Part shown: positions 41,658 through 51,562 of the stretch, piece by piece
How positions within the stretch are numbered: the stretch's first letter is position 1
How the letters are laid out: each line of letters begins with the position of its first letter
DNA from: Desulforapulum autotrophicum
GTDB lineage: Bacteria; Desulfobacterota; Desulfobacteria; Desulfobacterales; Desulfolunaceae
Length of the DNA stretch: 64,000 nt
NCBI GenBank assembly: GCA_020723285.1
Contig: DYJE01000005.1
Span: 167,345-231,344, forward strand
Reading direction: 5' to 3'
The notes under the pieces: generated by a model
What the model was told of the DNA's origin: nothing
The model's database searches: none
Seen by the model: the letters and a program-made list of their open reading frames with translations, nothing else
Program-made: the position numbers and the translations under genes

Positions 41658-43622
41658 TTAGGATGGGGTGTGAGAGCTGGCGGGGCCGTCCAGCAGCTCC
41701 CGGATGGTGACGGCGAATTCCCTGATTTCCAGGGGTTTGATGAGGACTCGGGATATGCCCGCGTCCCTGGCTGTTTCTTCCGTGATTTTATTGTTGTACC
41801 CTGTGCACAGGATGATGGGAATGCCGGGCCGGATGGCTGAAATTCCTTTGGCGAGCTCCAGCCCCGTCATCTCCGGCATGGTCATGTCGGTGATCACCAT
41901 GTCGAATTTTTCGGAATGGTTGATGAATATGTTGAAGGCTTCCCGGCTGCCGGATTCGGAAACCACATGGTAACCCAGTCTTTGAAGCATCATTTTTTCG
42001 ATTTCCACCAGGGATTTTTCGTCATCCACAAAAAGGATGGATTCAGTGCCTGTGGGCAGGCTTTCCGAACGGACCACCTCTTTTTCCGCGACGGACTCAA
42101 GGCGGGGAAAAATCACGGTCATGACGGTTCCTTCACCCACCCGGCTTTTCACATGAACGGAGCCGCCGTGGTTTTTGATGATGCCGTGGGCCACGGCAAG
42201 CCCCAAGCCTGTGCCGGTTCCCTTTTTTTTGGTGGTGAAATAGGGGTCGAATATCCGTTCGATATGTTTTGCATCGATGCCGCAGCCGGTGTCCTTGACC
42301 GTGAGCCGCAATCCCGGACCGTGATTGAAGCCCGGATGCTCCCTGGGGTCGATGTTTTCGGCCTCCACAGGTTCAAGGACCACTTCGAGGATACCGCCGG
42401 TGTTTTCCATGGCGTGAAGGGAGTTGGTGCAGAAGTTCATCATCACCTGGTGGATTTCCGTGGGGTCGGCCATGATGGATGTCCCCAGCGAAGCGATCTC
42501 CTGCCGGATTTCAATGGTGCTGGGCAGGGATGCCCGGATGAGCTTCAGCGCTTCCTTGACGATGTGGTGAAGCTGGATGGGCTGCATCCGGTGCTCGGTG
42601 AGGCGGCTGAATCCCAGGATGTGTTTGACCAGATCCTTGGCCCGGTTGGATGCGGTGAGCACATGGTCGATGTCCGCAAGGGCCCGTTCCGGGTCTTTGA
42701 TGTTGTACCGGGCAAGCTGGGTGTAACCGATGATGGCTCCAAGGATGTTGTTGAAATCATGGGCGATCCCGCCTGCCAAAGTCCCGATGGATTCCATTTT
42801 CTGGGCCTGCCTCAGCTGGGCTTCCAGACGGAGCTGGCCGGTGATGTCCCGCACCAGCATCAGGAGGCGCAGGGGCTGGTTTTTATTGTCTCGGACCAGC
42901 CAGATCCGGACCATGACCGGAACCAGGCTTTTGTCCTTGCGGATGAACTCTTTACGGTATTCTTCCGAGTAATCCCTGGCCATCACCTGATTTTCCAGGA
43001 TTTCCATGTCCTTGCCGATCCATTTTTTCGGTGTGTGCTGGTGGTAGGTCATGAATATCAGTTCGGTTTCCGTGAAACCCAGCATGTCGCAGTAGGCCTT
43101 GTTCGCCCGTTCGATCTGGCCGTCCAGGCTCATGAAGGCAATGCCGTCCCTGCTGGTGTCGAACAGACTCCGGTATTTGGTGTCGGTCATCATGAGCAGC
43201 TCGGCGGATTTACGCTCCGAGGATTTGCGCAGTCTGTGGAGTTCGACGAACACATGGACTTTGGATCGTATGATCACAGGATCTACGGGTTTCACGATAC
43301 AGTCCACGGCCCCGGCCATGTATCCTTTGACGATATCTGCCTCATCTTTTTTGTCCGTAATGAGGAAAATCAAGGGGATATGCCGGTTTTTTTTCTGCTG
43401 GCGGATGCGGCTCGCGGTTTCGAAACCGTCGAGGTCCGGCAGGTTGACCTGAATGATCGCCATGGCGAATTCGCGGGTTTTTGTCAGATCAAGGGCGTCA
43501 GACCCGTTTTCGGCCAGGCGGATGGTGTATGACGGATCGTCGAGCAGGGCTTTAAACGATAAAAGGGTGCTGATATCGTTATCCACGATGAGGATTTCGG
43601 TTGTGTTGTGTTCATCGGTCAT
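41658..43622 (-). CDS. Hybrid histidine kinase REC-PAS-HisKA-HATPase-REC with degenerate first receiver
   Basis: A 654-residue protein. In the N-terminal receiver the phospho-accepting Asp is replaced by Gln58 ('MAIIQVNLPDLDG'), while Lys ('VKPVDP') is kept. A PAS domain at about 150-275 ('RSLFDTSRDGIAFMS') is followed by HisKA ('GGIAHDFNNILGAI', phospho-His), HATPase with 'NSLHAMEN', 'DTGCGID', 'GTGLGLAV', and a C-terminal REC with Asp in 'MVITDMTMPEM'. Likely a soluble sensor (no membrane helix). It stands 13 bases before the REC-HisKA gene. Confidence 0.9.
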   Translation of the reverse strand: MTDEHNTTEILIVDNDISTLLSFKALLDDPSYTIRLAENGSDALDLTKTREFAMAIIQVNLPDLDGFETASRIRQQKKNRHIPLIFLITDKKDEADIVKGYMAGAVDCIVKPVDPVIIRSKVHVFVELHRLRKSSERKSAELLMMTDTKYRSLFDTSRDGIAFMSLDGQIERANKAYCDMLGFTETELIFMTYHQHTPKKWIGKDMEILENQVMARDYSEEYRKEFIRKDKSLVPVMVRIWLVRDNKNQPLRLLMLVRDITGQLRLEAQLRQAQKMESIGTLAGGIAHDFNNILGAIIGYTQLARYNIKDPERALADIDHVLTASNRAKDLVKHILGFSRLTEHRMQPIQLHHIVKEALKLIRASLPSTIEIRQEIASLGTSIMADPTEIHQVMMNFCTNSLHAMENTGGILEVVLEPVEAENIDPREHPGFNHGPGLRLTVKDTGCGIDAKHIERIFDPYFTTKKKGTGTGLGLAVAHGIIKNHGGSVHVKSRVGEGTVMTVIFPRLESVAEKEVVRSESLPTGTESILFVDDEKSLVEIEKMMLQRLGYHVVSESGSREAFNIFINHSEKFDMVITDMTMPEMTGLELAKGISAIRPGIPIILCTGYNNKITEETARDAGISRVLIKPLEIREFAVTIRELLDGPASSHTPS

Positions 43623-43644
43623 GATTCACGGCCCGTTCATTATT

Positions 43645-46455
43645 TTAGGATGATGCCTGTTGAAATACACCGGTTCTCAATTCTTCCGGGAGAACCAGGC
43701 TGAATGTGCTGCCCTGACCCAGGGTGCTTGAAAGAAGAATATCGCCTTGCAGAAGCCGGGCGAATTCCCGGGCCAGGGCAAGGCCCAGGCCGGCACCACC
43801 GTGTTTTCTTGAAATGCTGCCGTCCACCTGTTTGAACGCATCGAAAACGGCGGACAGCATGTCTTCGGGGATGCCTTCGCCGGTGTCTGTCACAGCGAAC
43901 TCCACCCTGCCGGCTGAGCCGTCCGGAGGCCGCCGGATCGAAAGATTCACTTCGCCGCACCCTGTGTATTTAAATGCGTTGGACAGAAGATTTTTCAATA
44001 TCTGTTCAAGTCTGAGCTGGTCGCTGAAGATGCATTCGGGAAGTCCTTCGTCCACATGAACCGTGAATGCCAGCTGCTTGTCCCGGGCTGTCTTATCGAA
44101 CAGCCGCCGCATGATTTTCGCCGTTTCAGACAGGCGGCAGCGTGAGATGGTGACCGCCATGGCCCCAGCGGAAATCCGTGTCAGATCCAGAACCTCGTCG
44201 ATCATGTTCAGGAGGTCCTTGCCTGAATTCTGGATCACCGAGGCGAACTTGTGGATTTTCTCCCGACTTTTTTCATCCTGCCCGTTTCCGGGTAATTTTT
44301 CCGAAAGGATACCGGACAGAAGGATGATGCTGTTAAGGGGTGTTCTCAGTTCATGACTCATGTTCGCCAGAAATTCGGTTTTGTACCGGTTGCTTTCCGC
44401 CAGTTCGCTGGCTTTGGTTTCAAGCACGGCTTTTGTCGCCTCAAGATTCAGCGAATGGATTTTCAACGATTCGTTGGCCTTTTTCAGTTCCTCTTCCCGG
44501 GCCATTAACCGTGCTTCCGATTCCCTGAGCGCCCGGGTCTGGGTTTCCAGCTCGCGATTTACGGCCTGCAGGGAATTCTGCTGAACCGTCAGGCTTTCCG
44601 CCTGCCGGGTCGTTTTTTCCAGCAGTTCATCGGTCAGGCTCCGGGCCAGCGCGCTTTGAATGCCGATGGAGATGGTTTCGCTGTTCTTTCCGATGATGTC
44701 CGTCACATCTCTTTTAAAATCCATCAGCGCTCCAAGTTCCATCACCGCCACCACATCATCGCCAAAGATAAAAGGGTATGCGACCACAGCTGCGGGAGTG
44801 GCTTCCAGCAGTCCTGTTTTCATCAGGGGGCCTGAAGCCGCCTCACCGTTTATGAAAAGGGGCCGCCTGTCCGAAGCCGCCTGGCCGCAGATCCCTTCGC
44901 CAAACCTGATTCTGTCCGGAACATCATGGTTCAGGCAGCCGTAGGTTCCTTTCAGGGAAAAACAGTCTTTATCCTGGGCGACCACATAGAAAACACCCAC
45001 CTGGGCCCCTGAATAACCGCAGATGAATGACAGAATTCTGTCCAGCATGGTTTTAAGGTCCCGGGATTCGCTGAGCTGCCTCACCAGTTCCACCTGGACG
45101 TATGCTCCTGTGATCTGACGGTAACTTTCTTCGCTCATTTTTCTCAAAGTCGTTTTCAGGCCCGTCAGCAGGGGAGCCAGTTCATCGTCGGCTGAAACGC
45201 CATCGGATGCAGGGGTGTAATCGCCCCGGCTGATTGTTTCGATCCGGCCGTACACGGATTTGAAGTAATGCCGGACGCCGCAAAGGGCTGCCCCCAGGCG
45301 GTCATGCTCTCCCTGGATCTTGAAATCGTTTCGGAAGTCTCCTGCGGCGCAGGCCCGGCAGAAACCTTCGATCTCCCTCAATCGGTCAGACAAATGGTGG
45401 AGAGCCTGACCGATGTCCCTTGCGTCCCTGTCCTTTGCATCATCGAGGGATTCCGGGAGTTCACCGGCTGAGGCCGCTTCAATCCAGGATGCGTAATTCC
45501 TTGCTTCGACAACGGATCTCCACATCCGGATTCCTGAAAAGGCGAGCATGAAGGCAAACACCGCCGTGATGATGACCAGAAGTTCTTTATGGCCTTTCAC
45601 GAAACTTGGTGAACCGTTTTTCTGTTTCATGGTCACGATGACACGCCAATCCGGGGGCAAAGTTCCCGGAAGGCTGAGCGTGGCGGAAACTCCATGGGCC
45701 CGCTGGGTTGCCTTGGCATTATGGCCAACGGTGAGGGTGATGTCCTGGTCCTGAAACAGACGCCGGTAGGGTGTTAAAAGACCGTCGGTCATGGCATCGT
45801 CGATTTCCATGGCCACGGCTCCCATGGCCTGACCGGAGTTCCCCTTTATTCCCTGAACCAGAAGGTAGGGCCGGTCATGTTTTCCCGGAACTCTGCTCCA
45901 GAGGACATCCCCTGAGCCAAAAGCGTCTTGAACCATTTCTCTACAGAAAGCCCTGTCGTTTCTCCAGTCTCCGTCGGCTGTTTTTTGAATGCCCTCTTGT
46001 TGTCTTTTTTTTGCCACAAATCCCGTGCGGCCCAGGGTGTCAACGTAGATCACGGAGTCGAAGCTCGAAAACCCGGTCAGGTCCTCCGGCCAATGGGAAA
46101 GATTCGTGGCATTTTCGCCATCGGTCACAGGAGGCCGCCCGCCGTGTATCAGTTTTTGGGCTGAAGCATGGGTGGCGAGATGGTCGAGGATGTTTCGTTT
46201 TTCCATGAAAAATTGTTCGACGGCCATGACCGTTGCCCGGGCTGTCGCCGTCATGGTCTGCTCCGTTCGTTCACGGGCTTCGGTGATGTGGGCGAAATAA
46301 TCGAACCAAAACATGACGATGACCAATAATAAACCGACACTGCTGAAAGCAAAGGATATTAAAGAGGAAGGACGTTTGATGAAACCCTGCTGGCGGCGCT
46401 CATTTCCCCAAAAGGAGCGCTTAACAGGTCTCTGTCTGTCAAGGCCGTCGGCCAT
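43645..46455 (-). CDS. Membrane sensor histidine kinase with extracytoplasmic domain and GAF domain
   Basis: A 936-residue kinase. A first membrane helix ('FSSVGLLLVIVMFWFDYF') and a second ('LLVIITAVFAFMLAFSGI') flank a periplasmic Cache-like domain of about 230 residues. Then come a HAMP-like linker, GAF ('DRILSFICGYSGAQVGVFYV', 'GICGQAASDRRPLFI'), a coiled coil, HisKA ('FLANMSHELRTPLNSII') and HATPase ('NLLSNAFKYT', 'DTGEGIPEDML', 'GAGLGLAL'). No receiver. The start is uncertain: ATG 46455 or a GTG at 46467; neither has well-placed Shine-Dalgarno spacing. The divergent neighbour is the HPt protein. Confidence 0.88.
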   Translation of the reverse strand: MADGLDRQRPVKRSFWGNERRQQGFIKRPSSLISFAFSSVGLLLVIVMFWFDYFAHITEARERTEQTMTATARATVMAVEQFFMEKRNILDHLATHASAQKLIHGGRPPVTDGENATNLSHWPEDLTGFSSFDSVIYVDTLGRTGFVAKKRQQEGIQKTADGDWRNDRAFCREMVQDAFGSGDVLWSRVPGKHDRPYLLVQGIKGNSGQAMGAVAMEIDDAMTDGLLTPYRRLFQDQDITLTVGHNAKATQRAHGVSATLSLPGTLPPDWRVIVTMKQKNGSPSFVKGHKELLVIITAVFAFMLAFSGIRMWRSVVEARNYASWIEAASAGELPESLDDAKDRDARDIGQALHHLSDRLREIEGFCRACAAGDFRNDFKIQGEHDRLGAALCGVRHYFKSVYGRIETISRGDYTPASDGVSADDELAPLLTGLKTTLRKMSEESYRQITGAYVQVELVRQLSESRDLKTMLDRILSFICGYSGAQVGVFYVVAQDKDCFSLKGTYGCLNHDVPDRIRFGEGICGQAASDRRPLFINGEAASGPLMKTGLLEATPAAVVAYPFIFGDDVVAVMELGALMDFKRDVTDIIGKNSETISIGIQSALARSLTDELLEKTTRQAESLTVQQNSLQAVNRELETQTRALRESEARLMAREEELKKANESLKIHSLNLEATKAVLETKASELAESNRYKTEFLANMSHELRTPLNSIILLSGILSEKLPGNGQDEKSREKIHKFASVIQNSGKDLLNMIDEVLDLTRISAGAMAVTISRCRLSETAKIMRRLFDKTARDKQLAFTVHVDEGLPECIFSDQLRLEQILKNLLSNAFKYTGCGEVNLSIRRPPDGSAGRVEFAVTDTGEGIPEDMLSAVFDAFKQVDGSISRKHGGAGLGLALAREFARLLQGDILLSSTLGQGSTFSLVLPEELRTGVFQQASS

Positions 46456-46665
46456 GGATAGAATCACATCCTTCTTAAATACAAAAATAAATCAGTGGTC
46501 CGAAAAAATCTGTCAGCAATCGTTGAGAGGAATGAATGATATAAAGGCCGGAGGAAATCATTGAATCCGTTCGGCGTTAGTTGATACTTATTTTTAACAT
46601 AGTTACGTCCCAATATACAATCTGAAAAACAGTTCGGACGCTTTTGTTTGCGCTGTACATTTCTT

Positions 46666-46695
46666 TTGACCCGTCTGTCTGTTTGGCGGTATAAT
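46666..46695 (+). promoter_or_regulatory. Promoter of the HPt gene
   Basis: TTGACC (46666-46671), an 18-base spacer and consensus TATAAT (46690-46695), 50 bases before the ATG. The rest of the 46456-46745 gap, which also serves the divergent kinase, shows no other feature. Confidence 0.65.
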
Positions 46696-46745
46696 TTCGA
46701 AAAAACATCAAGCCCCTTTAAACACCGCAAGAAAAGGAACGTTTC

Positions 46746-47093
46746 ATGGATAAATCGGACAACCCGGTGAACGTGGTCGAACTTCTTGAAATCATGGATA
46801 ACGATGAGGAGTTGCTCAAGGAATGCCTGACCGATTTTTTAAACGATTACCCGGAAATGCTGAATCAGATCCGTTCGGCCATCGTGTCCGGAAATGGCGA
46901 AGATCTTGAAGTGACGGCCCACGCCATGAAAGGTAGCTTAAAGTATCTCGCCGCGTTCACGGCGGCGGATTTCGCATATCGGCTGGAAAGCATGGGCAAG
47001 GCCGGAACGGCCGGAGGCGCTGAAGCGGCTTTCGATGATCTGGAAAAGGAATGCGAAAAAATCCGGTTTTTCCTCAATGGTTATCTGGCCTGA
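46746..47093 (+). CDS. HPt (histidine phosphotransfer) protein
   Basis: A 115-residue four-helix HPt protein with the phospho-His in 'VTAHAMKGSLKYLA' (HxxKG) and a C-terminal 'LEKECEKIRFFL'. It can shuttle phosphate between the hybrid kinase receivers and response regulators of the adjoining island, from which it is divergent. AAGGAAC precedes the ATG. Confidence 0.88.
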   Translation: MDKSDNPVNVVELLEIMDNDEELLKECLTDFLNDYPEMLNQIRSAIVSGNGEDLEVTAHAMKGSLKYLAAFTAADFAYRLESMGKAGTAGGAEAAFDDLEKECEKIRFFLNGYLA

Positions 47094-47255
47094 ATCCATG
47101 GTTTTTTCTCTGACGGCGTGATGACCGTTCCCCGCCTTTACAAAACCTGCATCCTGTGCCATAACGTTCCACGTGCCTGAAAACACGGCGGCTTTCGCGG
47201 TGTCAGGCACCCTAACAAATTCCATGAATGACAAACGACACATGAACAAGGCGCC

Positions 47256-48977
47256 ATGCTAACGGAACTCTCCATTAAAAATCTGGCCATTATCGACGAC
47301 CTTTCCGTGTGCTTTTATCCGGGACTCACGGTTCTCAGCGGTGAAACGGGCGCGGGAAAATCCATCATCATCAATGCGGTGAACCTTATTCTTGGCAGCA
47401 GGGCCACATCCAAACTGATCCGAACCGGAGAAGAAAACGCCGAGATCGAGGCCAGTTTCAGCATCCGTTCTGAAAGCCCGGTTTTACAGCTTATGGCGGA
47501 ACAGGGCATCGACGATGCCGACGGGCTTCTGGTCCGTCGCGTCATTTCCGCCAGCGACCGCCATAAAATCACCGTCAACGGGCGAATGGCCACCATTCAG
47601 ATGCTGTCGGACATCACCCAGAATCTGGCCAGCATTTCAGGTCAGCACGCCCATCAGGGCCTTTTGAAGGAAGAGCAGCACCTCCTGTACCTGGATCAGT
47701 TCGGGAATCTGATCGCTCTGAAAAACCGCGTGGCTGAAACGTTTGCCGAACTCGCCCCCATGATCCGCAAGCTTCAGCAGTTCGAAGCCATGGAAAAAAA
47801 GCGGGCCCAGCAGATGGAATTTTTAAATTTTCAGAAAGCGGATATTGAAAATGCCCGGATCGAAGACCGGGAAGATGAGATTCTTGAAGAAAACCGATTG
47901 AGACTGAAATACGGGGAGACCCTGAGCCGGACTGTGGAAGGGGCTCTTGAGGAGCTGTACCTGATGGACGGCTCATTATCCGAGCGTTTGGGCGCTATCA
48001 AGAAGAACCTGGATAAATCGGCTGAGCTGGACGCCCTCCTCAAACAACCCACTGAAGACCTTGAAGACGTCATCTACAGACTGGAGGACATCACCGGTAC
48101 CCTTCGGCGTTACGCCGACACCATCAACAGAGACCCGGCCCTTCTGGAGGAAACCGAAGCCCGGATAGATTTTTTGAACAAAATCAAGAGGAAATACGTC
48201 GGAGACCGGGGAACCCTTGCCGATGTTGCGGAACTATACCGAAACATCTGCTCGGAACTCAAGGAGCTTGAAAACATATCCGAATCCATCGGCGACCTGG
48301 AAAAGCGGATTGAAGCCAAACACGATGAGCTCAAAGCCCTCTGCCGTGAACTTTCGGAAAAAAGGGAGCTCGCTGCGGGTCTGCTGGCCTCGGCTGTGGA
48401 GCGTGAACTGGGCGAACTGGACATGACCCGGACCCGCTTCGGCGTGCCCTTGTCCCGCATCCCGGCGGACAGCGGGGCGTCGCCGTGGCTGACCGACGGG
48501 GACGCCCTCCTTACGGAAACAGGGATGGACAGAACCCGGTTTATATTTTCCCCTAACGTGGGTGAAGACATGCGGCCTTTGGCCCGGATCGCATCGGGGG
48601 GGGAACTTTCGCGGGTGGTTCTGGCCCTCAAGGCCATTCTGGCCGGGGTGGATTCTGTGGACACAGTGGTATTCGACGAGGTGGACGCCGGGATCGGCGG
48701 ACGCATTGCCGAAATGGTGGGCAAAAAAATCAAGGAACTGGCCGCGCATCACCAGATCATCTGCATCACCCATCTGCCCCAGATTGCCAAATACGCCGAT
48801 TATCATTACAAAATCGAGAAAACCGTCGCCGATGGAAGGACCTGTACCCGCATCCGCCCCCTTTCCGGAGACGAGCGCGTCCCCGAGCTGGCCCGGATGC
48901 TGGGCGGTGTGACGATCACCGACAAAACCCTTGAACACGCCCGTGAAATGCTGGCCGACGGAGCCGGTCCCCGATGA
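47256..48977 (+). CDS. recN: DNA repair protein RecN
   Basis: A 573-residue SMC-like ATPase with 'ELSIKNLAIIDDLSV' and 'LSGETGAGKSIIINA' at the N-terminus, long coiled coils in the middle, and 'IASGGELSRVVLALKAIL', 'VVFDEVDAGIGG' and 'IICITHLPQIAKYADYHY' at the C-terminus. It takes part in double-strand break repair. Intact, standard length. Confidence 0.95.
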   Translation: MLTELSIKNLAIIDDLSVCFYPGLTVLSGETGAGKSIIINAVNLILGSRATSKLIRTGEENAEIEASFSIRSESPVLQLMAEQGIDDADGLLVRRVISASDRHKITVNGRMATIQMLSDITQNLASISGQHAHQGLLKEEQHLLYLDQFGNLIALKNRVAETFAELAPMIRKLQQFEAMEKKRAQQMEFLNFQKADIENARIEDREDEILEENRLRLKYGETLSRTVEGALEELYLMDGSLSERLGAIKKNLDKSAELDALLKQPTEDLEDVIYRLEDITGTLRRYADTINRDPALLEETEARIDFLNKIKRKYVGDRGTLADVAELYRNICSELKELENISESIGDLEKRIEAKHDELKALCRELSEKRELAAGLLASAVERELGELDMTRTRFGVPLSRIPADSGASPWLTDGDALLTETGMDRTRFIFSPNVGEDMRPLARIASGGELSRVVLALKAILAGVDSVDTVVFDEVDAGIGGRIAEMVGKKIKELAAHHQIICITHLPQIAKYADYHYKIEKTVADGRTCTRIRPLSGDERVPELARMLGGVTITDKTLEHAREMLADGAGPR

Positions 48978-49000
48978 AAAGACGATGAATGAATCGGCCG

Positions 49001-49279
49001 TCAGGCTTTGAACACCCCAAGTTTCACCGGAATCCACCAGGTAAGCCCGAAAACCAGGGTGCTCGCCACGGTTTTCTGGGGAGTGAATCCGGCGTTTTTC
49101 GCGATGGGCACGGAAATCAGGAGCTCCAGGGGATGACCGATGCCCCAGACCAGGGCGATGATCAGCCATACGGTGTACAGCCAGCCCTGAAGATGCATGG
49201 CGGCTCCCGCGAAAATGAACAGCCATCCGGCAACGGCTCCCGCCATGTTTCCATACCAGAATAAACGGGCCTTACTCAT
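49001..49279 (-). CDS. Small membrane protein, unknown function
   Basis: A 92-residue protein with three hydrophobic segments ('MAGAVAGWLFIFAGAAMHL', 'WLYTVWLIIALVWGIGH', 'VFGLTWWIPVKLG'). ATG 49279 stands after AAGGAGGG. It lies 116 bases downstream of the acyl-CoA dehydrogenase gene on the same strand and converges with recN. No family recognised. Confidence 0.65.
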   Translation of the reverse strand: MSKARLFWYGNMAGAVAGWLFIFAGAAMHLQGWLYTVWLIIALVWGIGHPLELLISVPIAKNAGFTPQKTVASTLVFGLTWWIPVKLGVFKA

Positions 49280-49395
49280 GTGTCCCTCCTTGGAAATGGT
49301 TATTTTTACACCATACGTAAAACAAAATCGCGGAGGGTGCAATGACGAAACGACGATTGCGAAATATTTTCGTCGTGGTTGGCTGCGGCCTTGCG

Positions 49396-50661
49396 CTACC
49401 TTCCTTCGAAAACCCGTTCCATGTCCTCGTCGCTGAAACAGCGCTCGCTGTCGTCGGGCATCATGGCGTCCTGTTCCATTTTCCGGCGGTCGTAGGACGG
49501 ATCGAGGATCTGGTTGTAATATTCGTGCTGGATCATCAGGTTCATGATTTCCGAGGTTCCTGTCCAGATCATGCCCAGGCGGCAATCCCTGACCGCCCGT
49601 TCGATGGGGTAGACTTCCGTGAAACCGATGCCGCCCATGACCTGCATGGCGTCGTTGACAATGTCCCAGGCCGATTCCGTGGCGAAGCGTTTGGCTTCGC
49701 TCACGAGCCTCCGCATGTAGGGGTAGCCTTCGTCGATGGCTTTGGCGGCCATGTAGGACAAGGCTCTTGCCGCGTCGAGCTTCATGATGGAATCCGCCAC
49801 CCTGAAACTCACGGCCTGGTATTTGCGGATTTCCTTGCCGAAACTTTTCCGCTTCGCCGAATAGCGCGCCGCAAGGTCCAGGGCGCCCCAGACGCCAAGG
49901 CAGCCCGCTGCGGAGGTCATGCGCTCGGGAATCATCATCCGGTGAAAGCAGAGTGCCCCGCCGTGCAGTTCGCCGATGAGGTTTTCCTTTGGGACCTTCA
50001 CGTCCCGGAACACCAGGCGGCCCGTACCGCCGCCCCGGCACCCCATGAGACCGTACATGTATTCCGTGGTGACACCGGGCCCCCGGTCCACGATCAGAAG
50101 GCTCAGACGCCCGTATTTATGGGCGTTGGGATCGAAATTGGTTTTGCAGTAAACCAGGAAGAAATCCGCGCCTTCGGCCCCCACCACAAACCGCTTCATG
50201 CCGTTTAACACAAAATGGTCGCCTTTCAGTTCCGCCCGGGTCATGGCCCCGAAAAAATCCGATCCGCCCCGGGGTTCGGTGAGGGCTTCGGCGGCCACAA
50301 GATCTCCGGTGATGTAGGGCGTCAGGTATTTTTTCTTCTGTTCTTCCGTGCCGAAAACGTTCAGGGCCTCCCCCACGATGGATGGCATGACAAAGGCGCA
50401 GCCCAGGGCCATGCCCAGGCAGCCGATTTCTTCCGTGGCCGCCACTTCCGCCACCCAGCTCATGCCCCTGCCGCCGTATTTTTTAGGAAACCGGATACCC
50501 CTCAGGCCGGCTGCAGCAAGCTTGGCCACGAATTCTTTCGGATAAACAATCTCGTTTTTATCCATCCGGCGCAGGAAATCACTGGAGATCTCTTCACGGA
50601 CAAACCGCCTGACGTCGTTTTTTAAAGTCCGTTCTTCCGGGGTGAGTAAAAAGTCGTACAT
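49396..50661 (-). CDS. Acyl-CoA dehydrogenase
   Basis: A 421-residue flavoenzyme with FAD motif 'AEALTEPRGGSDFFGAMT', 'GCLGVWGALDLAARYSAKRKSFG' (in part), 'QVMGGIGFTEVYPIERAVRD' and catalytic Glu in 'IWTGTSEIMNLMI'. I chose ATG 50661 after AAGGAGG; the frame opens 16 codons earlier. It oxidises an acyl-CoA thioester to the enoyl form; the substrate cannot be told. It lies 63 bases after a PaaX-like regulator in the same direction, so both likely respond to the same acyl-CoA. Confidence 0.92.
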   Translation of the reverse strand: MYDFLLTPEERTLKNDVRRFVREEISSDFLRRMDKNEIVYPKEFVAKLAAAGLRGIRFPKKYGGRGMSWVAEVAATEEIGCLGMALGCAFVMPSIVGEALNVFGTEEQKKKYLTPYITGDLVAAEALTEPRGGSDFFGAMTRAELKGDHFVLNGMKRFVVGAEGADFFLVYCKTNFDPNAHKYGRLSLLIVDRGPGVTTEYMYGLMGCRGGGTGRLVFRDVKVPKENLIGELHGGALCFHRMMIPERMTSAAGCLGVWGALDLAARYSAKRKSFGKEIRKYQAVSFRVADSIMKLDAARALSYMAAKAIDEGYPYMRRLVSEAKRFATESAWDIVNDAMQVMGGIGFTEVYPIERAVRDCRLGMIWTGTSEIMNLMIQHEYYNQILDPSYDRRKMEQDAMMPDDSERCFSDEDMERVFEGR

Positions 50662-50724
50662 AAGGGCCTCCTTATCAGGGTGTGGGTTCAACCGCTCCGG
50701 AGACGTCAACAGGGAATGCGGGAG

Positions 50725-51558
50725 TCATTTCCCCTGAACCAGGGCGTTCCGGAACGACGGGGTGTAATCCAGATTCAGACCATCGATTTTTTTGAGCCAA
50801 ATATCTTTCCCCGTGCCATCGTATGCGGTCATGGAGCGGGTGAGGGCTTCGCGGCATACGGGCTGCTGGATCTCGTCAGGAAGCAGGGGATCGGTGAGCA
50901 GCGCATGGATGGCTTCTCCGCCGACGATGTACGATTCCACCATGGCGTTTTCAAGAGGCATCCGGGTGATGCGTTCATGGCTTTCCTCAAGTTTTCCGAG
51001 AATGGCGGCATGATTCCGGTTCAGACCATCCACATCCCAGAGCAGGTTTTTCCATCGGCCCGTGAGGTTGTGGGAGAAATCTCTTCCCGTGAACAGTTCG
51101 GTCTGGGGATGCATGCCCATGGATTTCAGGATGCAGGCGATGTCGTCCCTGTTGAACGCCAGGTTGGCGGGCCGGACCCACAGGCCGGGAAGGCCATGTC
51201 TGAAACCTAAGATTTCAAGGGCCTTGGACGTTTTCAACTGCCCTGCTCTGTCGAGCTTTGCGGGAACCGCCGCGCAGCTCCAGCTGCCGTCCCAGGAAAT
51301 CCTCCGGCTTTCCCCCAAACGCCAGGTGTTGATGAAACGGCTCACCGGATTTTTTGTCCGGCTCAGGCGGTAGGACCCCCGGTCGTCACTTTCCACGGTT
51401 TTTTCTCGGATCAGCCGGGTGACGTTGACCCGGATGGTGTTGCCGGAAAAACCGAACAGTTCCCCGCAGAGAATCAGGGCCTTGATGGGGACGGGCTTGT
51501 CGTCCGAAACCTGAAGCAGGCTCAGGACAAGATTTTTGGGTGTTATTCTGTGATCCAT
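50725..51558 (-). CDS. PaaX-like transcriptional regulator
   Basis: A 277-residue protein with an N-terminal winged helix ('LILCGELFGFSGNTIRVNVTRLIREKTVE' in part) and a C-terminal PaaX-type domain ('GSWSCAAVP', 'FRHGLPGLWVRPANLAFN'). PaaX proteins repress phenylacetate or related CoA-thioester pathways and are released by the acyl-CoA. Its promoter region holds several TGTAAT/ATTACA half-sites overlapping a predicted -10/-35, consistent with autoregulation of this gene and the acyl-CoA dehydrogenase. Confidence 0.82.
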   Translation of the reverse strand: MDHRITPKNLVLSLLQVSDDKPVPIKALILCGELFGFSGNTIRVNVTRLIREKTVESDDRGSYRLSRTKNPVSRFINTWRLGESRRISWDGSWSCAAVPAKLDRAGQLKTSKALEILGFRHGLPGLWVRPANLAFNRDDIACILKSMGMHPQTELFTGRDFSHNLTGRWKNLLWDVDGLNRNHAAILGKLEESHERITRMPLENAMVESYIVGGEAIHALLTDPLLPDEIQQPVCREALTRSMTAYDGTGKDIWLKKIDGLNLDYTPSFRNALVQGK

Positions 51559-51562
51559 AAAT

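Noticed and set aside
41916..43532. Plus-strand frame of 538 codons
   Set aside because: Antisense to the hybrid kinase, with composition-biased translation and no motif.
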